Positions 16,332-24,058 of a DNA stretch of 64,000 nt are shown here, piece by piece. The notes under the pieces are model-generated. The model was given only the letters and a program-made list of their open reading frames with translations, made no database searches and was not told where the DNA came from. This DNA comes from Curtobacterium sp. S6 (lineage in GTDB: Bacteria; Actinomycetota; Actinomycetes; Actinomycetales; Micrococcaceae). The number at the start of each line of letters is the position of its first letter. The first letter of the stretch is position 1. Made by a program: the position numbers and the translations under genes. The stretch lies in contig NZ_JHEL01000015.1 of the NCBI RefSeq assembly GCF_000710345.2, positions 62,001-126,000 on the forward strand, in the 5' to 3' direction.

Positions 16332-17723
16332 TTATGTGCCGCGGATCAAGCCGACCGAGGTCAGCCCCGAGGAGAGGACCGACGAGTCCCGCGAGACGAT
16401 GCTGACTCCCACGAGCCATCCCAGGTACGCGGTCATGCACGCGGCCAGGACGAAGACCAGGATCCAGACCCACACCCGGTACGGTTCGGCGGACCCGAGG
16501 ACATGCAACGGCGTCGCGGGATCGGTCGCCGGGTCCTGCGCGACGCCCTTGCGATGCGCACCGGCGGTCTTCGGCACGTCCCCGGCCGGCATCACGCGCG
16601 TTGCCGGCTCCAGCGGACGCTGTGCCTCGACGGTGTCGGGAGCCGATTCCTCGGGGTAGATCTGCGCGTCCGTTTCCGGCATCGGATCCTGGGCGTACCG
16701 GGCCGTTGACGGGCCGGCGTCCTCGGCCACGGGAGAGACTCCCACGTCCTCGGACGGTTCGCGGAGGCTCTGAAGCTGCACCGGACGGGTGTGGCTGGCC
16801 GTTTCGAGGCCGCTGAAAAGGTCCGAGGCGTCCTCGCGATACCCCGGAGGGCGGCGATCCAGCGCCGCATCCGAGAGCCGACGTGAAATGTGTTCGAGTT
16901 CTCCGTGCAGGTCCGCGGCATCCTGGGGGCGGTTTTCGGGCTCCTTGGCGCAGCACCAGGAGATGACCTCCGCGATCTCGGGATCGATCTCGGGGAAGCG
17001 CCGACGAATGTCGGGCATGTCGTCGTCCACGTGGGCCATCGATACCGCGTACGGCGAATCGCCCCGAAAAGGAGGGACACCCGTGAGCATCTCGTAGAGG
17101 ATGATGCCCACGGAGTAGTTATCCGCGGGCTTTCCTGCGGGGCGCCGCCGAACGAGTTCGGGGGCGATGTAATTTGCGGAGCCGACCAGGCTGAGCGTCG
17201 CGGACTCGGCCTGTACCCGGCGGGTCAGCCCGAAGTCGGTGACCTTGACCGACCCATTGGGAGAGGTCAGCACATTTTCCGGTTTGACGTCCCGGTGGAC
17301 CAAACCGATGTGGTGGGCCGCGGCGAGCCCCTCGGTGAGGGGAACCGCGACGCGGAGGGCCTCCCGGACCGTCATGGGCGAGCGGCGTTTGATGAGATCC
17401 CGAAGAGTCGCTCCGTCCACGAGCTCCATGACGAGGTACACCACGGGATCGGGGCCGCTGGTATCCATGCCTTGGTCCCAGACCGTCACCACGTGGGCAT
17501 CCGTGATGGACGCGGCGGCCCGGGCTTCATGCACGAAGCGCTCCATGGCCTCGGGCGTGGAGCCGACCGATTCCTTGAGGACCTTGACGGCCACCGGGCG
17601 GTCCAAACGGGTGTCTCGTCCCCGGTAGACGACGCCCATCCCTCCTCGGGCGATCATGTCGCCGAGAAGATAGCGCCCTTCGAGCCTTCGGCCGGTGAGC
17701 GGTCCCGGTGCAGTCCTCTTCAT
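16332..17723 (-). CDS. pknL: Serine/threonine protein kinase PknL
   Basis: 463 residues. The Hanks-type kinase domain (about 15-280) has the Gly loop ARGGMGVVYRG, catalytic K47, E66, HRDVKPEN (D145), DFG (D163) and IAPE, all intact. A juxtamembrane linker of about 130 acidic residues, one membrane helix (about 417-440, YRVWVWILVFVLAACMTAYL) and only about 20 outer residues follow, with no PASTA sensor. PknL is known to phosphorylate its divergently encoded Rv2175c neighbour in M. tuberculosis; the same arrangement here (66 bp between starts) supports the name. Its -10 TAGAAT is 7 nt from the ATG. Confidence 0.88.
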   Translation of the reverse strand: MKRTAPGPLTGRRLEGRYLLGDMIARGGMGVVYRGRDTRLDRPVAVKVLKESVGSTPEAMERFVHEARAAASITDAHVVTVWDQGMDTSGPDPVVYLVMELVDGATLRDLIKRRSPMTVREALRVAVPLTEGLAAAHHIGLVHRDVKPENVLTSPNGSVKVTDFGLTRRVQAESATLSLVGSANYIAPELVRRRPAGKPADNYSVGIILYEMLTGVPPFRGDSPYAVSMAHVDDDMPDIRRRFPEIDPEIAEVISWCCAKEPENRPQDAADLHGELEHISRRLSDAALDRRPPGYREDASDLFSGLETASHTRPVQLQSLREPSEDVGVSPVAEDAGPSTARYAQDPMPETDAQIYPEESAPDTVEAQRPLEPATRVMPAGDVPKTAGAHRKGVAQDPATDPATPLHVLGSAEPYRVWVWILVFVLAACMTAYLGWLVGVSIVSRDSSVLSSGLTSVGLIRGT

Positions 17724-17730
17724 TGAATCG

Positions 17731-17783
17731 ATTCTAGGGGATCGGCAGTTCTGGCGAGCCAGGTGGTTCCCGTGGTTTAGCCT
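17731..17783. promoter_or_regulatory. Divergent leaderless promoters of pknL and the Rv2175c-like gene
   Basis: On the minus strand TAGAAT (17736-17731) lies 7 nt before the pknL ATG. On the plus strand TAGCCT (17778-17783) lies 6 nt before the GTG at 17790. Only about 41 bp separate the two -10 boxes, so the upstream contacts of the polymerases overlap and the pair may exclude each other or share a regulator. Confidence 0.5.
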
Positions 17784-17789
17784 GGAGAC

Positions 17790-18158
17790 GTGAGTTCTAA
17801 CGAAAATACCCGCGAATTATTCGATCTCGTCGGCGAGTGGATCACCATTCCCGATATCGCCGAGACGCTGGACATCAAAGTCACCCGCGTCCATACCCTC
17901 ATTTCGGAGAGGCAACTGCTCGCCATCCGCGACGAGGGCGGCGTGCGACGCGTTCCCGCTCTGTTCATGCGGGACGGAGGTGTCCTGGATTCTTTGAAGG
18001 GGACCCTCACGGTCCTCGAGGACTCGGGGTTCGACGACGAATCCGCGATCCGGTGGCTCTACACCGAGGACGAGTCCCTTCCGGGGCGCCCCATTGACGC
18101 CCTTCACGAGGGCCGCAAGACCGAAATCCGACGTCGGGCCCAGGCCCTGGCCTGGTAG
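17790..18158 (+). CDS. Rv2175c-family DNA-binding protein, likely PknL substrate
   Basis: 122 residues. An N-terminal helix-turn-helix (TIPDIAETLDIKVTRVHTLISERQLLAIR) is followed by VRRVPALFM and a C-terminal domain ending RRRAQALAW, the layout of Rv2175c. In M. tuberculosis phosphorylation by PknL lowers its DNA binding. The phosphorylated N-terminal Thr region is short here (SSNENTRELF). Targets are unknown. The GTG start is 6 nt after a TAGCCT box. It is convergent with idsA. Confidence 0.82.
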   Translation: MSSNENTRELFDLVGEWITIPDIAETLDIKVTRVHTLISERQLLAIRDEGGVRRVPALFMRDGGVLDSLKGTLTVLEDSGFDDESAIRWLYTEDESLPGRPIDALHEGRKTEIRRRAQALAW

Positions 18159-18163
18159 GGCAC

Positions 18164-18193
18164 GTCCGCGCGGGAGGGGCCGCCGGCGCGGAC
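18164..18193. terminator. Hairpin between convergent Rv2175c-like gene and idsA
   Basis: GTCCGCGC (18164-18171) pairs with GCGCGGAC (18186-18193) across a 14-nt GC-rich loop. There is no T run, so termination is only likely from the position between convergent genes. Confidence 0.4.
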
Positions 18194-18202
18194 TCCCGCC
18201 GG

Positions 18203-19312
18203 TCAGGCGGAGCGGTGCAGGGCCTTGGACGCGATGACGTTGAGGGCCTCGGTGACCAGGGGCGTCGCCTCCATGCGCCGAAGAGCGGCGCTCACCTGAC
18301 GCTCCGTCGTGGCGATGATGCCTTCCGCCTCGTCCAGCGCCCCGCTGTTCCTGATGATGGTGCGCAACCTGGCGACGGTCTCATTGTTCATGCCCGGGTC
18401 TCCCAGATGCGACTCCAGGAACGCGACGTCCTCCGGGGGAGCGCTACGCTCCGTCAGGGCGATGAGAATGGTACGTTTCCCTTCCCGGAGGTCGTCTCCG
18501 GCCGGCTTGCCCGTCACCTCGGGCTCGCCGAATACGCCGAGAACGTCGTCTCGTAGCTGGAAAGCCTCGCCGAGCGGCAGGCCGAATTCTCGCAATCTTT
18601 GCAAGAGTTCGCGGTCGGCTCCCGCGAGCGCGGCACCGAGGGTCAGCGGGTGTTCGCACGAGTACTTGGCCGACTTGAACCGAATCACGGTGGAGGCCCG
18701 GTGAAGGGCCTCCTCCGGGTCCTCGACGCCGACGACCTCGGAGAGCCCGTCCAGGTACTGTCCGGCCATGACCTCGGTGCGCATGAGATCGAAGATGCGT
18801 CGTGCCCTGGCCGAGGCCTCGGGGGCGACCGCCACCGAGGCGAAAACCGCTTCGGAAAAGGACAGGCACATATCGCCGGCGATGATGCCGCCCATCGTGC
18901 CAAATTCGGCCGGGTCGTGGTCCCACTGTTCGTCACGGTGCATCGCTTCGAAGGCCTTGTGAAGCGCCGGTCGTCCGCGTCGCGTGTCAGAATGGTCGAT
19001 GATGTCGTCGTGGATCAAGGCCGCCGATTGGAAGAGTTCGATGGCCGCCCCGGCCTTGACGATTTCGGCCGAGTCGGCGGCTCCACCCGCGGCCTGCCAT
19101 CCCCACAACGCCAGAAGGGCCCGCATCCGCTTACCGCCGAGGCACAGGGACTCGATCGCATCGATGAGCGGCAACGCCTCGTAGGAGACCTCGAGGATCG
19201 CCAGGCGGTGGCGGTTGAGGAAGTCCTGGATGGTCTCTTCCACGGCCAGCACGTACTCCCGCTCCATGGCGGTTCGGCGAGACGAAGCCTCGTCCATGGC
19301 GGGTTTGTTCAC
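18203..19312 (-). CDS. Polyprenyl (geranylgeranyl-type) diphosphate synthase
   Basis: 369 residues of the trans-isoprenyl diphosphate synthase family. The first Asp-rich motif DDIIDHSDTRRG and second motif DDVLGVFGEPEVTGKPAGDD bind Mg-diphosphate; GKRMRALLALWG is the conserved Lys-Arg block. It elongates allylic diphosphates with IPP; homologues next to pknL (idsA2 in mycobacteria) make C15-C20 products for quinones, carotenoids or other isoprenoids. Product length cannot be read safely. The start is GTG 19312; a weak ribosome binding site leaves a later Met (MDEASSRR or MEREYVLA) possible. Confidence 0.85.
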   Translation of the reverse strand: MNKPAMDEASSRRTAMEREYVLAVEETIQDFLNRHRLAILEVSYEALPLIDAIESLCLGGKRMRALLALWGWQAAGGAADSAEIVKAGAAIELFQSAALIHDDIIDHSDTRRGRPALHKAFEAMHRDEQWDHDPAEFGTMGGIIAGDMCLSFSEAVFASVAVAPEASARARRIFDLMRTEVMAGQYLDGLSEVVGVEDPEEALHRASTVIRFKSAKYSCEHPLTLGAALAGADRELLQRLREFGLPLGEAFQLRDDVLGVFGEPEVTGKPAGDDLREGKRTILIALTERSAPPEDVAFLESHLGDPGMNNETVARLRTIIRNSGALDEAEGIIATTERQVSAALRRMEATPLVTEALNVIASKALHRSA

Positions 19313-19413
19313 GACGGCGATTCCTGACTTCCCGGTCGCGAGATGCGTCCTGGAATAGTGGTGTGCGGGGAGCGTTATTCATTTTACGGGGTTAACGGGG
19401 AATCGGAGGAGCC

Positions 19414-20715
19414 ATGACTGCTGTTGCTCACGGATTTGAGCATCGCGTCATCATGCACGTGGATATGGATGCCTTTTTTGTGGGCGTCGAACTCCTGACG
19501 CGGCCCGAACTCGTGGGACGCCAAGTGGTCGTCGCGGGCTCGGGGACCCGCTCCGTCGTCCTGTCCGCATCGTACGAAGCTCGGGCCCTCGGGGTGCATT
19601 CGGCGATGCCAACGGCCAGGGCACGCCAACTGGCGCCGAAGGCCATCTATATCGAACCGACCCACGGGGCCTATCGCCACTATTCGGAGCGGGTCATGCG
19701 GATCTTGCGGGAGGTCACCGACCTGGTGGAGCAGGTCAGCGTCGACGAGGCGTTTCTGGACGTGACCGGTGCGATCCGCCGGATGGGAAGCCCCGCGACG
19801 ATAGCGCGTCGGCTCCGCTCCGAGATCACGCAGGCCACGGGCTTGGTGGCCTCGGTCGGCATCGCCGGCAACAAGTTTCTGGCCAAGATGGCCTCGACCG
19901 GCTCTAAACCGGACGGCTTGTGGCTCGTTCCGGATCACAGGGTTCACGAATTCCTGGATCCATTACCGGTCCGGAAGCTGTGGGGAGTGGGGGAGAAGAC
20001 GGCACACAACCTGCACGACGCCGGATTCGATACGGTCGGGGCCGTCCGGCAAGCGTCGATGGGATTTCTGCAGAGGCGGCTCGGGCGGGCATCGGGGGCG
20101 CACATTTACAACCTGGCCCGGGGCATCGACGATCGGCCCGTCGTGACCGAACGAACGGAAAAATCCATGGGCTCGGAGCACACCTTTAGCTACGACACCG
20201 ACGACGTCCAAGAGATCAAGACGGTCCTGCTCCAGCTGAGCCACGACGTCGCCCGCCGTCTCAGGGCGAGCGGGCGGCGAGCCTACGGCATCGCGATCAA
20301 GGTTCGCGACGAGAGCTTCCGCACCGTCAGCCGGGCCCGGACCTTGGATCAGGGGGCCATGACGGGGCGAGAAGTCTACGACGCCGCGGTTCGGCTCTTC
20401 GACGATCTCGGCCCGTTGGCCTCCCGCGTCCGTCTGGTCGGGGTGCGGGCCGAGCGACTCGATGAGCACGACGCCGGTCGGCAGCTCTCGCTGTGGGATT
20501 CGGTCTCCGACGATCAATTGGTGACGGAAGGTGAATGGGACCACGCGGAATCTGCCATGGACCAGATCAGGGAACGGTTTGGGCCCACGGGGTTGCTACC
20601 GGCCCGGCTTTTGCACGGCAGTGTGGCGCCCCGATACGACAAGAATGGCCCTCGTCAAGAGGGGATCACGAAAGGATCCGACGGATCCACGGATGTTCCC
20701 CGGGAGCACCGGTGA
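19414..20715 (+). CDS. dinB: DNA polymerase IV (Y family)
   Basis: 433 residues. The catalytic HVDMDAFF (D17) and SVDEAFLDVTG acidic motifs define a Y-family translesion polymerase; fingers, thumb with helix-hairpin-helix (LWGVGEKTAHNLHDAGFDTV) and little-finger domain follow. The C-terminus lacks a clear QLSLF-type sliding-clamp motif but has RQLSLWD near residue 355, a good beta-clamp binding candidate. The start ATG follows GGAGGA. No actinobacterial LexA box is seen in the 100 bp upstream, so SOS control is not supported. Confidence 0.92.
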   Translation: MTAVAHGFEHRVIMHVDMDAFFVGVELLTRPELVGRQVVVAGSGTRSVVLSASYEARALGVHSAMPTARARQLAPKAIYIEPTHGAYRHYSERVMRILREVTDLVEQVSVDEAFLDVTGAIRRMGSPATIARRLRSEITQATGLVASVGIAGNKFLAKMASTGSKPDGLWLVPDHRVHEFLDPLPVRKLWGVGEKTAHNLHDAGFDTVGAVRQASMGFLQRRLGRASGAHIYNLARGIDDRPVVTERTEKSMGSEHTFSYDTDDVQEIKTVLLQLSHDVARRLRASGRRAYGIAIKVRDESFRTVSRARTLDQGAMTGREVYDAAVRLFDDLGPLASRVRLVGVRAERLDEHDAGRQLSLWDSVSDDQLVTEGEWDHAESAMDQIRERFGPTGLLPARLLHGSVAPRYDKNGPRQEGITKGSDGSTDVPREHR

Positions 20716-20809
20716 AATTGCCGCCAGGAAGCACTATTCTTAATAGACGGATCACGGACGGTTTCCCTGGCCGCCGTAGCGTCCCCGCCCCTGGGAAGAG
20801 GAGATGACC

Positions 20810-21208
20810 ATGCCACTGTCCGAACATGAGCAGAAGTTGTTGGACCAACTCGAGCAGCAGCTCAACGCCGAGGACCCCACTTTTGTGCATTCCATGGACT
20901 CCGAATCGAGCTCTTCCCCCCGGAATCGCAGTGGTCTCTCCGTGCGGCACTTGGTGCTCGGTATCGTCATCGCCGTTCTGGGGTTGGCCGGCGTCCTCGT
21001 GGGCGTGGCCTCCAAACTCATCATCGTGGGCGTCCTCGGGTTCGTGATCATGGGCCTCGGGGTGTACATCGCAACCCTCCGCAGCACCTCCCGGAAGGGC
21101 CGTAAGAAGTCTTCCGGATCGGGAGGCTCGCAGCATTCCCCGAGCTCGGGGTCATCTTTCATGCAGCGGCTCGAGAAGAAATGGGAGGAGCGGGACGGAC
21201 GGGGCTAG
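20810..21208 (+). CDS. DUF3040 small membrane protein
   Basis: 132 residues. It opens with MPLSEHEQKLLDQLEQQLNAEDP, the DUF3040 hallmark, then has two membrane helices (about 47-90) and a basic, Ser/Gly-rich tail. ATG 20810 was chosen over 20804 because GAGGAG abuts 20804, leaving no spacer. Function unknown. In actinobacteria this family usually stands just upstream of mraZ, as here (M. tuberculosis Rv2169c), which suggests an envelope role. A strong terminator follows, so it is not part of the mraZ transcript. Confidence 0.82.
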   Translation: MPLSEHEQKLLDQLEQQLNAEDPTFVHSMDSESSSSPRNRSGLSVRHLVLGIVIAVLGLAGVLVGVASKLIIVGVLGFVIMGLGVYIATLRSTSRKGRKKSSGSGGSQHSPSSGSSFMQRLEKKWEERDGRG

Positions 21209-21259
21209 TCCTCCACGAACCTCCCCACTTTCCTCCCCGTAGGCCCCTCATCGGCCACA

Positions 21260-21295
21260 AGGGTCGGCACCGAACATCGGTGCCGGCCCTTTTTC
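21260..21295 (+). terminator. Rho-independent terminator of DUF3040 gene
   Basis: AGGGTCGGCACCGA (21260-21273) pairs with TCGGTGCCGGCCCT (21277-21290), one G-U pair, then TTTTTCT. It insulates the dcw cluster from upstream transcription. Confidence 0.9.
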
Positions 21296-21383
21296 TATGC
21301 CCTGCGGGCCTTCTGGGCCGGAATCCGGCATTTCCCTCCACCACGTCAGATCCCTGCAATGGCGGGGTTTTTGGCTCGTGGCA

Positions 21384-21448
21384 TGGAGCATTTTGGCAAG
21401 CAATGGGGGAAAACTGTTGCGTGTGGAGGGAAGTGGAGTAAAGTGGTG
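21384..21448 (+). promoter_or_regulatory. Phased TGG box array: candidate MraZ operator
   Basis: TGGAG 21384, TGGCA 21394, TGGGG 21404, (CTGTT 21414), TGGAG 21424, TGGAG 21434, TGGTG 21444: six of seven consecutive 10-bp steps start with TGG. MraZ in E. coli binds three TGGGN repeats at the same 10-bp period, and a TTGCGT-16-TAAAGT promoter (21417-21444) is buried in the array, so autorepression of the dcw cluster is the natural reading. The rest of the 329-bp gap holds the upstream terminator and a leader of about 85 bases to the mraZ ATG. Confidence 0.75.
21417..21444 (+). promoter_or_regulatory. Putative mraZ (dcw) promoter
   Basis: TTGCGT (21417-21422), 16 bp, TAAAGT (21439-21444), overlapping the last TGG boxes. 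The transcript would have a leader of roughly 85 nt. A second, weaker candidate is TGTAAT at 21514-21519. Confidence 0.5.
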
Positions 21449-21537
21449 GACGCGGGAGCGGTAAGGGTGGTTCCTTACTCTCCTGCGGCATTCGACCTAC
21501 GGAGTGCACGCAATGTAATCAGGGGAGGCGGTGGCGG

Positions 21538-21969
21538 ATGTTCCTCGGAACGTACTCGCCTCGCCTCGATGACAAGGGGCGGCTCATCTTGCCAGCCAAG
21601 TTCCGGGACGAACTCTCGGAGGGCTTGGTGTTGACCAGGGGCCAGGAGCGCTGCCTATACGTCTTCAGCGAGACGGAATTTGGCCGGGTGCATGAACAGA
21701 TGCGCCAGGCTCCGATTTCGTCGAAGCAAGCCCGCGACTACATTCGCGTGTTCCTCTCGGGTGCGTCGGATGAGGTGCCCGATAAGCAAGGGCGGGTCAC
21801 CATTCCTTCGTCATTGAGGGAATACGCGGGACTCGAGAAAGAGCTTGCCGTGATCGGCGCCGGTACCCGGGCCGAGATTTGGGATGCGGAAGCCTGGAAC
21901 GAGTACCTGCGTGAAAAGGAATCGGAATTTTCGGAAACCGATGAAGAGGTGATCCCGGGGCTGATGTGA
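21538..21969 (+). CDS. mraZ: Transcriptional regulator MraZ
   Basis: 143 residues, two SpoVT/AbrB-like repeats: [26 protein letters not shown] and the second copy [24 protein letters not shown], each with the DxKGR core. It forms ring oligomers that bind phased repeats in its own promoter; a matching array lies 90-150 bp upstream. First gene of the dcw cluster. A 185-bp gap to rsmH follows. Confidence 0.96.
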   Translation: MFLGTYSPRLDDKGRLILPAKFRDELSEGLVLTRGQERCLYVFSETEFGRVHEQMRQAPISSKQARDYIRVFLSGASDEVPDKQGRVTIPSSLREYAGLEKELAVIGAGTRAEIWDAEAWNEYLREKESEFSETDEEVIPGLM

Positions 21970-22154
21970 CCTCTGGTGCGTGATCTCCAGCCGACGATGC
22001 GGAATCGTCCTGGCTCAACTTCCCCTGAGCCAGGCCGTATGAGGGCCGACATCGTTTGGATGGGGATCAGGCGCCAGAGTTCTTGTCGTATGGGGCGCTT
22101 GAAACATGGGCAATGATTCGGGATGGACAGGCACGAGGAGAACGGAGGCCTTTG

Positions 22155-23147
22155 ATGGACGCAAAGACCTCACCCGACGGACGCCCGGCGCGTGACCGCC
22201 ATGTGCCCGTTCTGCTGGAGCGGTGCATTGGCTTGCTGGAGCCGGCTTTGGTCGGGGATCACCCCGTCGTCATCGACGCCACTTTGGGCATGGGCGGGCA
22301 CACCGAATACCTGTTGGAGCGTTTTCCGTCCCTGACCGTGATCGGCATTGACCGGGACCCCCAGGCGCACGAACTGGCGGGGGAGCGACTCGCGCGCTTC
22401 GGCGACCGTTTTATTCCTGAGCGCGCCGTGTACGACGAAATCCCCCAGATCGTCCGGGCCCACGGCCTCGCCGGCGTGCAGGGCGTCCTGTTCGACCTCG
22501 GCGTCTCCTCCCTCCAGCTCGACGAACGAGAGCGCGGATTCGCCTATTCCTTCGACGCCCCGCTGGACATGCGCATGAATTCCGACGATGAGGTCACGGC
22601 CGAAGACATCGTTAACGAATATGACGTAGACCATCTTCGCAGGATCCTTCGCGACTGGGGCGAAGAAAAATTCGCCGGCCGCATTGCTCAAGCTTTAGTT
22701 GAGGTTCGTCAGGATCACCGGATTGTCAGGACCGGCGAGCTCGTGGAGATCCTGAAGCGGGTCATTCCCGCCGCGGCGCAACGCAATTCCGGGCATCCGG
22801 CCAAGAGAACCTTCCAGGCCCTCCGTATTGAAGTTAATCATGAACTTGAAGCGTTGGAGTCGGCGATTCCCGGCGCCCTGAATTCTCTTAGCCTCGGGGG
22901 CCGTGTCGTAGCCATGAGCTATCACTCACTTGAGGACAAAATTGTGAAGCGTGGGATGACGGCCCTCTCGGTTTCCAAGGCTCCCAAAGGTTTTCCAGTC
23001 GAGTTGGAAGAACATCGGCCCGAAGTCAAGATCTTGACACGCGGGGCCGAGACGCCAACCGACGAAGAAATTGACAGTAATCCACGCGCGGCATCGGCAA
23101 GATTGCGTGCCGCGGAAAGAATCCGCGAATCTAGGACGGCTTCATGA
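22155..23147 (+). CDS. rsmH: 16S rRNA (cytosine(1402)-N4)-methyltransferase
   Basis: 330 residues. The SAM-binding [18 protein letters not shown] and catalytic-region [29 protein letters not shown] motifs are those of RsmH (MraW), as is [11 protein letters not shown]. It N4-methylates C1402 in the ribosomal decoding centre. ATG 22155 was chosen for its GGAGG site 7-8 bp upstream; the open frame to 22056 has no family similarity. Its last four bases overlap ftsL. Confidence 0.95.
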   Translation: MDAKTSPDGRPARDRHVPVLLERCIGLLEPALVGDHPVVIDATLGMGGHTEYLLERFPSLTVIGIDRDPQAHELAGERLARFGDRFIPERAVYDEIPQIVRAHGLAGVQGVLFDLGVSSLQLDERERGFAYSFDAPLDMRMNSDDEVTAEDIVNEYDVDHLRRILRDWGEEKFAGRIAQALVEVRQDHRIVRTGELVEILKRVIPAAAQRNSGHPAKRTFQALRIEVNHELEALESAIPGALNSLSLGGRVVAMSYHSLEDKIVKRGMTALSVSKAPKGFPVELEEHRPEVKILTRGAETPTDEEIDSNPRAASARLRAAERIRESRTAS

Positions 23148-23830
23148 GTGCAGAACCGCAGTACACAGACTCGGAAACCGAGAACGGTGCACCCGCAGCC
23201 CTCCATCTGAGTGCCGTCAAAGAGCGGCGCAATCTTCGCGTGGTGGGGGATGTCGAGCTCGAGGAGCACGAGCTCGCCGTCGCGCCCGAGCCTCGTCGCC
23301 GCCGGCCCTTGGCGACGCAGGCGGTCGCGCGTCGCCGCCGTCGGCTCTCCCTCGTGATCGCGACCGTCCTGGGGGTTTTCGTCACGCTCGGCGTCGTGCT
23401 GCTTCTGAATATTTCGATGTCTTCGAATCAGTACAACCTCGTGGACCTCCGCAACCAGGAGCGGACCTTGACCGAGGACAACCAGAAAACGAGCCAGGAG
23501 ATCGAGTATCACCAGGCGCCGCAGAATCTGGCGATTCGTGCCTCGCAGCTTGGCATGGTCTCCGCCAGCGATCAGGCTCAGTTGGATCTCAAGGCCTCGA
23601 CGATCAACGGAACGCCGGCCGCGGCGCAGCCCGCGCCCTCCGATGACGCCGAAGCCAAGAAGAACGCCCAGGTGAATTTGGTCGACCCGCCCTTGGAGAG
23701 CGATACCGACGCCGCAAAGCAGGCGGAGGATCAGAAGAAGCAGGCGGACCAGAAAAAGAAGGACAACAAGGACCAGGCGAAGAACGACTCGTCGCCTCAG
23801 CCTTCCCAGAGTTCCCACGAGAACAACTAG
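23144..23830 (+). CDS. ftsL: Cell division protein FtsL-like
   Basis: 228 residues. Cytoplasmic N-terminus of about 67 residues ending in an Arg cluster, one membrane helix (about 68-90), then a short leucine-zipper-like helix ([20 protein letters not shown]). The tail (about 150-228) is low-complexity Lys/Asp/Gln/Ala. Position between rsmH and ftsI and this topology identify FtsL, which bridges FtsQ and FtsB in the divisome; sequence identity in this family is always low. The ATGA overlap with rsmH couples translation. Confidence 0.85.
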   Translation: MSAEPQYTDSETENGAPAALHLSAVKERRNLRVVGDVELEEHELAVAPEPRRRRPLATQAVARRRRRLSLVIATVLGVFVTLGVVLLLNISMSSNQYNLVDLRNQERTLTEDNQKTSQEIEYHQAPQNLAIRASQLGMVSASDQAQLDLKASTINGTPAAAQPAPSDDAEAKKNAQVNLVDPPLESDTDAAKQAEDQKKQADQKKKDNKDQAKNDSSPQPSQSSHENN

Positions 23831-23937
23831 GCGATCCGGCAGGGCGTTCGGGGTCGCGGGCCACGTCGCCGTTGTCGCACAGCTCGGTGTGGTGGTTTGC
23901 ACTCCGGTACCGGCGGGAAGCTACCGGTGTGAGGCTC

Positions 23938-24029
23938 TAGACTAAGAAATTCGGCCCAGATCTGTAACTGGTGTCGACCATCGTCTCGAGAGTCACGGAG
24001 ATGGAGAGGGCCCGGGGATCTCCCGGGCC
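23938..24029 (+). promoter_or_regulatory. Possible internal promoter (-10 TAGACT) and leader hairpin of ftsI
   Basis: The 228-bp gap between ftsL and ftsI contains TAGACT at 23938-23943 without a clear -35. About 65 bp further a perfect 8-bp stem GGCCCGGG-GATCT-CCCGGGCC (24009-24029) ends 29 bp before the GTG. With no T run, the hairpin is either a processing or attenuation element in the leader or a weak terminator. Confidence 0.35.
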
Positions 24030-24058
24030 AACACACGGAGGGGTAGGAAGAGGAGCCA

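Noticed and set aside
19313-19413. LexA/SOS box before dinB
   Set aside because: No GAAC-n4-GTTC type palindrome found in the upstream gap.
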